Below, in pieces: positions 7,199-14,451 of a stretch of 19,069 nucleotides of DNA. Both the position numbers and the translations under genes were made by a program. Origin of the DNA: CAYGJN01 sp964350135 (GTDB lineage Bacteria; Bdellovibrionota; Bacteriovoracia; Bacteriovoracales; Bacteriovoracaceae); NCBI GenBank assembly GCA_964350135.1, contig CAYGJN010000048.1, positions 1-19,069 on the forward strand. Reading direction: 5' to 3'. Every line of letters begins with the position of its first letter. Position 1 is the stretch's first letter. The notes below the pieces were generated by a model. That model searched no databases. It was given only the letters and a program-made list of their open reading frames with translations, and was not told where the DNA came from.

Positions 7199-8163
7199 TA
7201 TAGAGTCTCCTTTTGGACTAACAATAGGAAACTTCGACGGTTTACATCTTGGGCATCAAATACTTATCAAGAAATTGATTAATCTTTGTAAGAATAAGTC
7301 TATTGATTCTGCAGTTATGACCTTTTCGCCTCATCCATCTGAAATTCTATTCCCTGAAAAAGATAATTTTTTATTGAATACGCATAATGAAAAAATCGAG
7401 CTGTTTAAATCTTTTGGTATCGATTACCTTATCATTATCCCATTTACCAGAGACTTCTCTACAACATCTCCTGAGGTTTTTTTAAACGATTTTGTTTTAT
7501 CGAACAATAAACTTTCACTGATTCACCTCGGATATGACTTTGCATTTGGCGAAAATAAAAAAGGTGAGGAGGATGTTGTTTCATATTTTCTTAGAGCCAA
7601 GAGGNNNNNNNNNNAAAAACAAAAGTATCCAAATAACTACTGAAGAGAAATATCTGCATGACAAAGAGGTTATTTCTTCTACAAGAATAAGAGAGAGTGT
7701 TTCTAATGGAGATTTTGAAAATGTCTCTCGCTTATTAGGGCGTAATTATTTTGTTGATAGTGTTATTGTAAAAGGGCAGGGACGTGGCAAACAAATTGGT
7801 TTTCCAACGGCCAATATTAAAACGGACAAGAAGAGGATCTACCCTGGAATAGGTGTTTATATTACCCAAACAAGGTATCAAGGAATGCTTTATCACTCCA
7901 TTACTAATGTTGGTGTAAACCCTACATTTGAGGATAATTTATCCATAAATATTGAAACTAATATTTTTGACTTTGATAAAGATATCTATGGAGAAAATAT
8001 TCAAGTTGAATTTATTAAAAAGGTAAGAGATGAGCAAAAGTTTTTATCTGTAAACGAGNNNNNNNNNNCCCCAGCGCAGCATACCAAGATATCCCTCCAC
8101 GAGCTTGTTGCCCAGATAAGGTTGGATGTACAAAAAGCTAAAGACTATTTCAAAAATGCTTAG
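7173..8163 (+). CDS. ribF: RibF, bifunctional riboflavin kinase / FAD synthetase (interrupted by two assembly gaps)
   Basis: RibF converts riboflavin to FMN and then FAD. The adenylyltransferase domain shows GNFDGLHLGH (19-28), MTFSPHPSEILFP and, further on, ISSTRIRE. The kinase domain shows GRGKQIGFPTANI, TNVGVNPTF, an IETNIFDFDKDIYGE stretch and a RDEQKF motif. The gene has two 10-N runs (7605-7614 and 8059-8068). Read literally, the first run shifts the frame, with the upstream part hitting a stop near 7643. Family length and continuity across both gaps suggest an intact gene whose gap sizes are arbitrary. About 30 GC-rich bases after the second gap fit neither RibF nor the local composition. 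It overlaps batD by 26 bases and aroE by 8, so it is part of the same transcript. Confidence 0.88.
7605..7614. other. assembly gap (10 N)
   Basis: There are ten Ns inside the adenylyltransferase half of ribF, between residues LRAKR and KNKSIQI. Counting against typical RibF spacing, few or no residues are missing. A true gap length divisible by three would keep the frame, so the 10 is a placeholder. Confidence 0.95.
8059..8068. other. assembly gap (10 N) followed by about 30 foreign-looking bases
   Basis: There are ten Ns near the 3' end of ribF. The next bases (about 8069-8098) are roughly 60% GC, unlike their surroundings. The sequence ACGAG occurs both just before the Ns (8054-8058) and at 8099-8103. 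Joining the two copies gives FLSVNELVAQIRLDV, the normal RibF ending. Confidence 0.85.
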
Positions 8164-8824
8164 ATTAGGACTTATTGGAAAATCGATTACACACTCAAAA
8201 TCTGAGTCTATCTATAAGAAATACTTAACAGACTTCTCTTATGACTTGATAGATATTGATTCTGTTGAAAACTTGCCAAGTATAACGGATCTTTCTAAAA
8301 GATATGATGGAATTAATATTACCTCGCCTTATAAAAGGCATTACCTTAGTGAGGTTATTGTTGGCTCAGAAGTTAAAAACTTAAAGGCCATTAATTGTTT
8401 ATCTTTTAAAAATGAAAAGCCTTATGGATTCAATACTGACTTTTTAGCTATCAATGACTTATTTCCCAAATATTACACAAGTAACAAATTGCCAATTTTT
8501 ATAATGGGCGATGGTGTAATGTCTGAGCTAACACAGCTGTATCTACAATCTAAAGGAGAAGAGTATGAGGTACTTTCAAGAAAACTTGGTAGCCTAACTC
8601 CCTTACATAATTTTGCCGAACCAGCTTTTATTATTAATACCTGCTCAAGGGAGTATGTTTTTAAAGGTCAGCTAAAAAGTCATTCTGTATTTTGGGACTA
8701 TAATTATAACTTTATGGCACATGATGAGTATTTTAATCAGATAAGTGAAGTCAACTATATTGACGGTCTGTCATTATTAGACCTTCAGGCCCAATATGCT
8801 ATTAAATCTTGGAAGAGTAACTGA
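8156..8824 (+). CDS. aroE: divergent, short shikimate dehydrogenase-like protein
   Basis: Shikimate dehydrogenase reduces 3-dehydroshikimate to shikimate with NADPH. The substrate-site residues are present: HSKS (13-16, matching the two serines of the family), NITSPYK with K60, N80 in KAINCL, D95 in GFNTD, and the C-terminal GLSLLDLQAQYAI with its Gln. The protein is only 222 residues (family about 270). The NADP loop is degenerate: GDGVMSE (118-124) replaces the usual GAGGA(S/A)R, and SRK replaces NRT. The ATG at 8156 fits the family N-terminus (MxxxGLIG), whereas one at 8126 would add ten residues and a 38-base overlap. It overlaps the ribF end by 8 bases. The family is fairly sure; activity is uncertain. 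Confidence 0.8.
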   Translation: MLRLGLIGKSITHSKSESIYKKYLTDFSYDLIDIDSVENLPSITDLSKRYDGINITSPYKRHYLSEVIVGSEVKNLKAINCLSFKNEKPYGFNTDFLAINDLFPKYYTSNKLPIFIMGDGVMSELTQLYLQSKGEEYEVLSRKLGSLTPLHNFAEPAFIINTCSREYVFKGQLKSHSVFWDYNYNFMAHDEYFNQISEVNYIDGLSLLDLQAQYAIKSWKSN

Positions 8825-8843
8825 GTAAGTTTGTTACTTATTT
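8823..8843 (+). terminator. weak hairpin after aroE
   Basis: TAAGT-TTGTT-ACTTA (8826-8840) forms a 5-bp perfect stem, extendable by three pairs of which two are G-U, followed by TTT only. It is AT-rich and of low stability, but it lies exactly at the boundary between the bat/ribF/aroE and pil transcription units. Tentative. Confidence 0.25.
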
Positions 8844-8849
8844 AAGATC

Positions 8850-8876
8850 TAATCAAAACAATCAAATAGCCGATAA
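8850..8876 (+). promoter_or_regulatory. candidate sigma28 (FliA) promoter upstream of pilB
   Basis: A perfect sigma28 -10 element GCCGATAA (8869-8876) is preceded, at the canonical 15-base distance, by TAAT (8850-8853; consensus TAAA). Transcription would start near 8883, about 24 bases before the pilB ATG. No sigma70 -35/-10 pair of comparable quality is visible in this 82-base gap. The consensus used (TAAA-N15-GCCGATAA) is that of enteric FliA. Confidence 0.5.
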
Positions 8877-8906
8877 TTACCTAGAGAAGGACTAATTTGA
8901 GGGCCT

Positions 8907-10583
8907 ATGATCAGAAAACAATTTGTTGATATTGTCTCAAGTACAGGCATGGCAACAACTAAAGAATTAAGAAGTTTATCAAAAAATAGTGATGCAACAA
9001 GTGTTACCGAATTTGAATTGCTTAATTTTGAAAATTTTAATGACTCTTTATTTGCACAAAAAGTGGCTAAAAAATTTAATCTTAACTTTATAGATTTAAG
9101 ACAGGCTAAAATCCCTCAAGAAATATTAACAAAATTACCTAAAAATAAAATTTTACGTTATAGAGCAATTCCAATTCAAAAAACTTCTCAAAAAGTCATT
9201 CTTGCAATTTATGACCCAACAGTATCAGGTTCAATTGAAGAAATTCAAATGGCCTTAAAAATGAAAGTAGAGTTTGTTATTGTAACTCTTTCTTGTTGGA
9301 GAAATTTATTCGAATCGATTCAAGAAAGTGTAGATGAGTTAGTTGAAACAATTGAAGAAATTAATCCTGACAAGGTCCAAGAAGATATTATTAATGCTGA
9401 TGATATTGGTCAAGATGTTATTACATTTGTTAATAAACTTCTTGCTGAAGCCTATGTTAGAAAAGCCTCTGATGTTCACGTAGAGGTATATGAAAAGAAA
9501 TTTAGAATTAGAATGAGAATAGATGGTACCTTAATCGAGGTAGCAGCTCCTCCTAAGTCTTTTCAACTTTCTGTGGCTTCAAGAATAAAAATTATGGCAC
9601 AGATGGATATTTCACAAAGACGTTTACCTCAAGATGGAAGAATAAAGCTTAAAATAGGTGGTGCAGGAATAGACTTTAGGGTTTCTTCTGTTCCAACTCT
9701 CTTTGGTGAAAAGCTAGTTCTAAGAATTTTGGACAAGTCTACATTGCAAGTTGACTTGAGAAATTTGGGATTTGAAGAACAACAACTTAAGGTTTTTCAA
9801 GAAGGTATAGAGAAGCCTTTTGGAATGTGTATTGTCACTGGGCCTACTGGGTCTGGGAAAACGACAACCCTCTATTCTGCGTTAGCTGATCTGAACAAGA
9901 GTACAAAAAATATTTCTACTGTTGAAGAACCTGTTGAGTTTAACTTTCAGGGAATCAATCAAATTGATATCAAAAAAGATATTGGGCTTACTTTTACAAG
10001 TTCTTTAAGAGCATTACTCAGACAAGACCCAGATATAATGATGATTGGTGAAATTAGAGACTTAGAGGTTGGAGAGATTGCAATTGAAGCCTCTCTAACA
10101 GGCCATTTGGTTCTTAGTACCCTTCATACAAATGATGCAGCATCAAGTATCCAAAGATTAACGAATATGGGGATTGAGCCCTACCTCATAGTAGCGGCCT
10201 TAAATGTAGTTGTGGCACAGAGACTTTGCCGTAAGATTTGTAATCACTGCAAAGAAGAGGTGAGTGTTCCAGTTGAGGAACTCGTTCGCTTTGGCTATAG
10301 AAGAGATATTGCTGAAAAAGTAAAAATTCACAAAGGAAATGGATGCCAAGCATGTAACGGCATTGGGTATAAAGGAAGAGTTGCAATTCATGAGGTCCTT
10401 CCAATCACACCAAGTATAAAAGACGCTATTCTTAGAAGAGCAAGTAGTGATGAGATTAAGTTGATTGCAATTAAGGAAGGGATGAAAACATTGAGAATGA
10501 CAGCTTTAACTAAAGTTGCTCAAGGTTTAACAACCTTAGAAGAGGCTTTGAATACAAGTGCCTCTGATAAATTAGCTGCTTAG
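8907..10583 (+). CDS. pilB: PilB, type IV pilus extension ATPase
   Basis: This 558-residue hexameric ATPase powers pilin polymerisation at the cytoplasmic face of the pilus base. An N-terminal MshEN-type domain (about 1-150) is followed by the GspE/PilB ATPase core. Visible motifs are Walker A GPTGSGKTT (about 312-320), an Asp/His-box region, Walker B DPDIMMIGEIRD (about 373-384) with LTGHLVLSTLHTNDA, and a zinc-binding tetracysteine module (CNHC near 445-448, CQAC near 479-482). That zinc site and the long N-terminus separate PilB from PilT. GAGGG lies close before the ATG. It is the first gene of a pilB-pilT-pilC block behind a sigma28-like promoter. Confidence 0.96.
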   Translation: MIRKQFVDIVSSTGMATTKELRSLSKNSDATSVTEFELLNFENFNDSLFAQKVAKKFNLNFIDLRQAKIPQEILTKLPKNKILRYRAIPIQKTSQKVILAIYDPTVSGSIEEIQMALKMKVEFVIVTLSCWRNLFESIQESVDELVETIEEINPDKVQEDIINADDIGQDVITFVNKLLAEAYVRKASDVHVEVYEKKFRIRMRIDGTLIEVAAPPKSFQLSVASRIKIMAQMDISQRRLPQDGRIKLKIGGAGIDFRVSSVPTLFGEKLVLRILDKSTLQVDLRNLGFEEQQLKVFQEGIEKPFGMCIVTGPTGSGKTTTLYSALADLNKSTKNISTVEEPVEFNFQGINQIDIKKDIGLTFTSSLRALLRQDPDIMMIGEIRDLEVGEIAIEASLTGHLVLSTLHTNDAASSIQRLTNMGIEPYLIVAALNVVVAQRLCRKICNHCKEEVSVPVEELVRFGYRRDIAEKVKIHKGNGCQACNGIGYKGRVAIHEVLPITPSIKDAILRRASSDEIKLIAIKEGMKTLRMTALTKVAQGLTTLEEALNTSASDKLAA

Positions 10584-10594
10584 AGGAGTTGCTT

Positions 10595-11758
10595 ATGTCA
10601 ACGGCAAAAAAAACAGAACCAAATACTTTGCATGAAGATGCAAGTGCAGAAAATACAGCAACTAAGGGAACGCCTACCTCGGGAGTCTTTAATATCCAGC
10701 AACTTTTTAAAGTTATGGTTGATCAAGGAGCAAGTGACTTGCACCTAACTGTTGGAGCACCTCCTGTTCTTCGAATTAATGGAGAAATGATAAGAGTTAA
10801 AACAAACCCTCTTCGCTCAGATGATACAATGGCACTTATTGCACAAGTTTTGACTGTAGATCAAAAAAAAGAATTTGAAAAAAACTTAGAACTTGATTTT
10901 TCTTTTGGAATTAAGGGGCTGGCCCGTTTCAGAGCAAATGTATTTCACTCAAAAGGTGGCGTTTCTGGAGTATTTAGATTAATTCCATCTTTAATACCTG
11001 ATTTTAAATCTCTTAATCTTCCTAATATATTAATAGAGATGTCGGATGCAAAAAATGGTCTTATTCTTGTAACTGGCCCTACTGGTTCTGGTAAGTCTAC
11101 AACATTGGCATCTTTAATAGATCGACTCAATAGCAGAGATAAGCATCATATTATTACCTTGGAAGATCCGATTGAATTTGTTCATGAACATAAAGCATCT
11201 ATTGTGAACCAAAGAGAAGTAGGTGTTGATACAGGTGGCTGGAAAAAAGGTTTGAAGTCAATGCTTAGGCAAGACCCTGATATAGTTCTTATTGGTGAGC
11301 TTAGAGACATTGAAACTATAGAGGCTGCACTTACAATTGCCGAAACAGGGCATTTAGTATTTGGTACTTTGCATACGAATTCATCTGTTCAAACAATTAA
11401 TCGTTTAATTAATGTCTTTCCCTCAGAGCAGCAAGATAGAGTAAGAACTTTGCTTTCTTTTGTTTTACAAGGTGTTGTGGCTCAACAATTGGTGCCTAGA
11501 AGTTTTGGTGGCGGGAGAGCGCTTGCAATGGAGATATTAGTGCCAACGGCAGGTATTCGAAATTTAATTAGAGAAGACAAGCTTCATCAAATATATTCTC
11601 AAATGCAAATAGGCCAAGATAAGACAGGTATGATTACCATGAATCAAAGTCTTGCAAGACTTGTAGAAAGTGGTCAGCTTGATACGGAACGTGCCCTTGA
11701 GTTTACATCCATGCCAGATGAGTTAAATCAAATGCTTGGTATTAAAGGCAAGAACTAG
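10595..11758 (+). CDS. pilT: PilT, type IV pilus retraction ATPase
   Basis: This 387-residue secretion ATPase of the PilT class drives pilus depolymerisation and so twitching or gliding pull. After a 35-residue disordered N-terminus (rich in Ala, Thr and Glu) comes VDQGASDLHLTVGAPPVLRING, typical of PilT. It is followed by Walker A GPTGSGKS (about 160-167), Walker B DPDIVLIGELRD (about 227-238), the His box TGHLVFGTLHTNS and the PilT-specific AGIRNLIRE near 319-327, which is required for retraction in studied homologues. There is no zinc module. The ATG at 10595 is preferred over a TTG at 10589 because GAGGAG (10583-10588) is correctly spaced for it. It follows pilB by 11 bases. Confidence 0.95.
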   Translation: MSTAKKTEPNTLHEDASAENTATKGTPTSGVFNIQQLFKVMVDQGASDLHLTVGAPPVLRINGEMIRVKTNPLRSDDTMALIAQVLTVDQKKEFEKNLELDFSFGIKGLARFRANVFHSKGGVSGVFRLIPSLIPDFKSLNLPNILIEMSDAKNGLILVTGPTGSGKSTTLASLIDRLNSRDKHHIITLEDPIEFVHEHKASIVNQREVGVDTGGWKKGLKSMLRQDPDIVLIGELRDIETIEAALTIAETGHLVFGTLHTNSSVQTINRLINVFPSEQQDRVRTLLSFVLQGVVAQQLVPRSFGGGRALAMEILVPTAGIRNLIREDKLHQIYSQMQIGQDKTGMITMNQSLARLVESGQLDTERALEFTSMPDELNQMLGIKGKN

Positions 11759-11767
11759 GAGTAAATT

Positions 11768-12988
11768 ATGGCCAATTGGAAATATGTTGGCTTTGATAAA
11801 AAAAGAAAAAAAGTAGTAGGACAAATTGAAGCGCTTACAGAGAGAGAAGTGCGTAAAGTTTTACGTTCCCAAGGGATAAGACCAAAAGAGATAAGCCCTC
11901 CTTCAATACTTGAACTTGACTTAGGAGAGTGGATTGTTGAAAAAGGTTTAGCACCTCCATTTACCTCTATAGAGTTATTGCATTTTACAAGACAACTTTC
12001 TGTAATGCTCTCTGCTGGTATTCCAATTTTGAGATGCTTAGAAATATTATATAAATCTCAAATGAACCCAAACTTTAAAAGAACAATAAAAAAAATAGCA
12101 GAAGATGTTGGTGCAGGTAAAAGTTTTTCTGATGCAATTGATGGGAAACGTGGTTTTAGCAGTCTCTACGTAAATCTTTGTAGGGCAGGTGAGAAGAACG
12201 GACAAATAGACGAAATCTTAGTTCGACTTGTTCAGTTTATTGAAAAGCAAGAAAAAATTAAATCTCAGTTGAAGTCTGCAATGACTTATCCTGCAATAGT
12301 TGTATCTGTTGGGTGTATTGTAGTTTTTGCATTGATGGCCTTTGTTGTTCCACGAATGGAAGAGATGGTTTTAAGCTTTGGTGGAGAGCTGCCTGGGATA
12401 ACAAAAATAGTTATTGGGATTTCTCGTTTTGTTGGAGAATATGCCGCTTTAATTATAGTGGGTGCAATTATTGGAGTTCTCTTTTTTCTAAGAAGTATTA
12501 AAACAAAAGAGGGAAAGCCTAGCTTTGATAAATTTATGATGAATATGCCTTTAATTGGTGATGTTATTATTAAAGGAAATCTAGCTTCATTTACAAGAAC
12601 ATTATCAACAATGATTGGCTCAGGTGTTGAAATTATTGATTCATTAGATATATGTATAGCGAGTATTGATAATATGGTTATGGCCAAAGATCTTACTCGT
12701 GTTCGCAATGAAGTAGTCGAAGGTAAAAATATTAGTGATCCTCTTTCGCGTATAACTTACTTTCCAGAAATGGTTTCACAAATGATAAAAGTTGGTGAAG
12801 AGACAGGAAATATTTCAACAATGCTTCATAAAACTTCAGATATATTTGAAGAGGAAGTTGGAAGGTCTGTTGAGAGCATGAGTAAGCTTATCGAGCCAGT
12901 CCTATTGCTTGTTATTGGGGGCCTTGTGGCAGTTATAATGATTGCGATGTATCTTCCTATGATGAGTCTTTCGGGTGGATTCAACTAG
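11768..12988 (+). CDS. pilC: PilC, type IV pilus inner-membrane platform protein
   Basis: This 406-residue GspF/PilC protein is the inner-membrane platform that couples PilB and PilT to the pilin. It has two repeated T2SSF domains (about 72-195 and 275-397), each with the family 'FTRQLSVMLSAGIPILRCL' / 'FTRTLSTMIGSGVEIIDSL' helix, and three membrane helices (about 168-190, 219-240 and 373-396). The N-terminus MANWKYVGFDKKRKKVVGQIEA is standard for PilC. AGGAG lies 7 bases before the ATG, and only 9 bases separate it from pilT, so pilBTC is one operon. Confidence 0.95.
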   Translation: MANWKYVGFDKKRKKVVGQIEALTEREVRKVLRSQGIRPKEISPPSILELDLGEWIVEKGLAPPFTSIELLHFTRQLSVMLSAGIPILRCLEILYKSQMNPNFKRTIKKIAEDVGAGKSFSDAIDGKRGFSSLYVNLCRAGEKNGQIDEILVRLVQFIEKQEKIKSQLKSAMTYPAIVVSVGCIVVFALMAFVVPRMEEMVLSFGGELPGITKIVIGISRFVGEYAALIIVGAIIGVLFFLRSIKTKEGKPSFDKFMMNMPLIGDVIIKGNLASFTRTLSTMIGSGVEIIDSLDICIASIDNMVMAKDLTRVRNEVVEGKNISDPLSRITYFPEMVSQMIKVGEETGNISTMLHKTSDIFEEEVGRSVESMSKLIEPVLLLVIGGLVAVIMIAMYLPMMSLSGGFN

Positions 12989-13020
12989 TAATTACAAACA
13001 GTTAAACATTTTTTTTAAAC

Positions 13021-13048
13021 TAAAGATTTTTTGATAATGAGCCGATTA
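13021..13048 (+). promoter_or_regulatory. candidate sigma28 (FliA) promoter upstream of pilA
   Basis: TAAAGATT (13021-13028; 7 of 8 to TAAAGTTT) and GCCGATTA (13041-13048; 7 of 8 to GCCGATAA) are separated by 12 bases; enteric FliA promoters usually have 11. The start would be near 13055, before the Shine-Dalgarno GGAGG (13071-13075). An alternative -10 (GATAAT, 13033-13038) lacks a convincing -35. No sigma54 GG-N10-GC element, common for pilA elsewhere, is seen. Confidence 0.55.
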
Positions 13049-13081
13049 GAGGGTGATCTGTTTGATACTTGGAGGACTCCT

Positions 13082-13594
13082 ATGAAGTTAGTTAAAACAA
13101 ATAAAGGCCTATCTCTGATGGAGCTTTTAGTGGTAATGGGAATTTCGGCAGCTCTTGCTGTTGTGGCAGTTCCTAATTTTAAGTCATTGCTTGCTAAAGG
13201 GAAATCGAGGGAAGCTTTTGGTTTACTGACAGATGCTTTTAATAAAGAAAACTCATTTTATTTTGATTATAGCCAGTTTGCATCTTGTTTGGGCAGTATG
13301 GGCTTTACTGCACCACCATCGGCATACTATACAACAGGGTTTGCATCTGACGATGTTAATTCAGTTACTGGATCAAGTTGTACTTCTGGAGTACATCAGA
13401 TAGAGCCAGCTATTGCAAAAGCACCATCAGGAGAAACACCTGCTGATGGAAGCGACTTAAGTGCAGGTGCTCTTGCAAGTGCAAGTACCTTTACAGTGGG
13501 AGCTGTTGGAAATATTTCAGGAGATGTTGCGAGTCATGATCAATGGCATATGAATGACTCAAAAATTCTTACTCATACATCACAAGGTTACTAG
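13082..13594 (+). CDS. pilA: PilA, type IV pilin (major pilin candidate)
   Basis: This is a 170-residue prepilin. The short leader MKLVKTNKG would be cut by PilD after Gly9, leaving LSLMELLVVMGISAALAVVAVPNF, with the required Glu at mature position 5 and the hydrophobic alpha1 helix. Mature residue 1 is Leu, where Phe is usual. Two cysteines (in FASCLGSM and GSSCTSG) could form a disulfide. The C-terminal part, TVGAVGNISGDVASHDQWHMNDSKILTHTSQGY, matches the style of deltaproteobacterial PilA ends ('GAVGNI ... W.I.D.K.L.NT..G'). The ATG at 13082 is chosen for GGAGG at 13071-13075; the open frame from 13031 is only leader sequence. It has its own promoter and a strong terminator, so it is monocistronic. 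Confidence 0.92.
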   Translation: MKLVKTNKGLSLMELLVVMGISAALAVVAVPNFKSLLAKGKSREAFGLLTDAFNKENSFYFDYSQFASCLGSMGFTAPPSAYYTTGFASDDVNSVTGSSCTSGVHQIEPAIAKAPSGETPADGSDLSAGALASASTFTVGAVGNISGDVASHDQWHMNDSKILTHTSQGY

Positions 13595-13604
13595 ACTTAT
13601 ATTT

Positions 13605-14408
13605 TCAAAGATTTATTTTTCTTTTAAAAGGCCTGAATTTTCTCCAGGCCTTTTTTGTTTGCCAAACACCATTATTTTCAATGTAGTTGTTACCTTCAAG
13701 ATCTTTAGTCATGCAATTACTTTCATTAGCATTTAAACATTTTAGATCAATCTCTGCCTTAACTGCATAGAGGGAGTTAAAATATTTTTCTTTTAAGTCA
13801 CTGCCTTTTTCAGCATTTTTATAAAGAGTCATTAAAATATTAAAGCTATCTTGTATTTCACCTTGCTCGGCCATAAGGCGAGCAACTAAAGAGCGAAGAA
13901 AAAATGGAGCCTTACTATCTTGGCTTGCAATATCATAATGAGTTAATGCATTTTCTGAATCATCTAGTTCAAGGTAATAATGTGTTCCCAGATAAAAATT
14001 GAGTAAGAAATCATTAGGGTAATAATTAAGTCCTTTTTTATAAATCTCTAGTGCACCCTGATCATCATCCTTAATAACTGAAAGGTATTGTCCACCAAAT
14101 TGATAAGCTTGAAGAAAGTAAGGGTCTAAATCTGTTACAACATTGAATCTATGATACATCCATGAGTTTAAATCGCTCTTTTTGTAATGTTCTAAATCGG
14201 ATTCCAATAAAGTTTGAATCCAAAGTAAGTCTGCATAAGCGCGCTTAAGCCCTAAGTTGAAGATCATAAAAAGGTCAGTTTTAAAGGTTTTGGCAATTTC
14301 TTGCTTAGAAATATTGAGATTTTGATAAGATTGGGGCGCAAGAGAGCCTGCAAGCAAAAAAAGCAGCATAGCTGAGATTAAGAGTATTTTTTTTGGCGCT
14401 TCAATCAT
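13605..14408 (-). CDS. membrane-anchored TPR protein in the pilG position
   Basis: This 267-residue protein has an N-terminal signal anchor (residues about 7-25, ILLISAMLLFLLAGSLA) and helical TPR-type repeats. These include LDPYFLQAYQFGGQYLSVIKDDDQGALEIYKKGLNYYPNDFLLNFYLGTHYYLELDDSENALTHY, whose acidic and aromatic pattern is typical of TPR arrays. The 'LGLKRAYADLLWIQTLLE' segment before the repeats resembles TPR proteins I associate with pil loci of Myxococcus-like bacteria. It lies between pilA and the pilH/pilI pair, where Myxococcus has pilG, so a PilG-like role is possible, but it is inverted here. The last 15 or so codons overlap the pilA terminator, giving a basic tail (WRKFRPFKRKINL). 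No good Shine-Dalgarno precedes the ATG. Confidence 0.8.
   Translation of the reverse strand: MIEAPKKILLISAMLLFLLAGSLAPQSYQNLNISKQEIAKTFKTDLFMIFNLGLKRAYADLLWIQTLLESDLEHYKKSDLNSWMYHRFNVVTDLDPYFLQAYQFGGQYLSVIKDDDQGALEIYKKGLNYYPNDFLLNFYLGTHYYLELDDSENALTHYDIASQDSKAPFFLRSLVARLMAEQGEIQDSFNILMTLYKNAEKGSDLKEKYFNSLYAVKAEIDLKCLNANESNCMTKDLEGNNYIENNGVWQTKKAWRKFRPFKRKINL
13626..13656 (+). terminator. strong intrinsic terminator of pilA
   Basis: AAAAGGCCTG (13626-13635) and CAGGCCTTTT (13645-13654) form a perfect 10-bp stem with a 9-base loop and a T6 run (13651-13656). It begins 31 bases after the pilA stop. It lies inside the coding end of the convergent minus-strand gene; read from that side it has only T4 and could act weakly. 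Confidence 0.9.
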
Positions 14409-14451
14409 TAGAGTTTTTCTTTTATTAACACTTACCCTAAAATTCTAAAGT
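14409..14451. promoter_or_regulatory. 43-base divergent intergenic region
   Basis: This gap between the divergent TPR and ABC-ATPase genes must hold start signals for one or both. On the plus strand, TTTTTC (14414-14419) and TAAAAT (14437-14442) have a 17-base spacer, but transcription would begin almost at the ATG. On the minus strand only a TTAATA-like -10 is seen. No firm promoter can be called. Confidence 0.3.

Noticed and set aside
10589..10594. TTG start for pilT two codons earlier
   Set aside because: It abuts the Shine-Dalgarno GAGGAG, which is correctly spaced for the ATG at 10595.
12286..12708. 140-residue minus-strand open frame inside pilC
   Set aside because: It lies wholly antisense to a well-conserved membrane protein, has no start signal and a composition typical of a reverse-frame shadow.
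13031..13081. Upstream start for pilA adding 17 residues
   Set aside because: GGAGG at 13071-13075 serves the ATG at 13082, which gives a standard short prepilin leader; the upstream part overlaps the promoter-like element.
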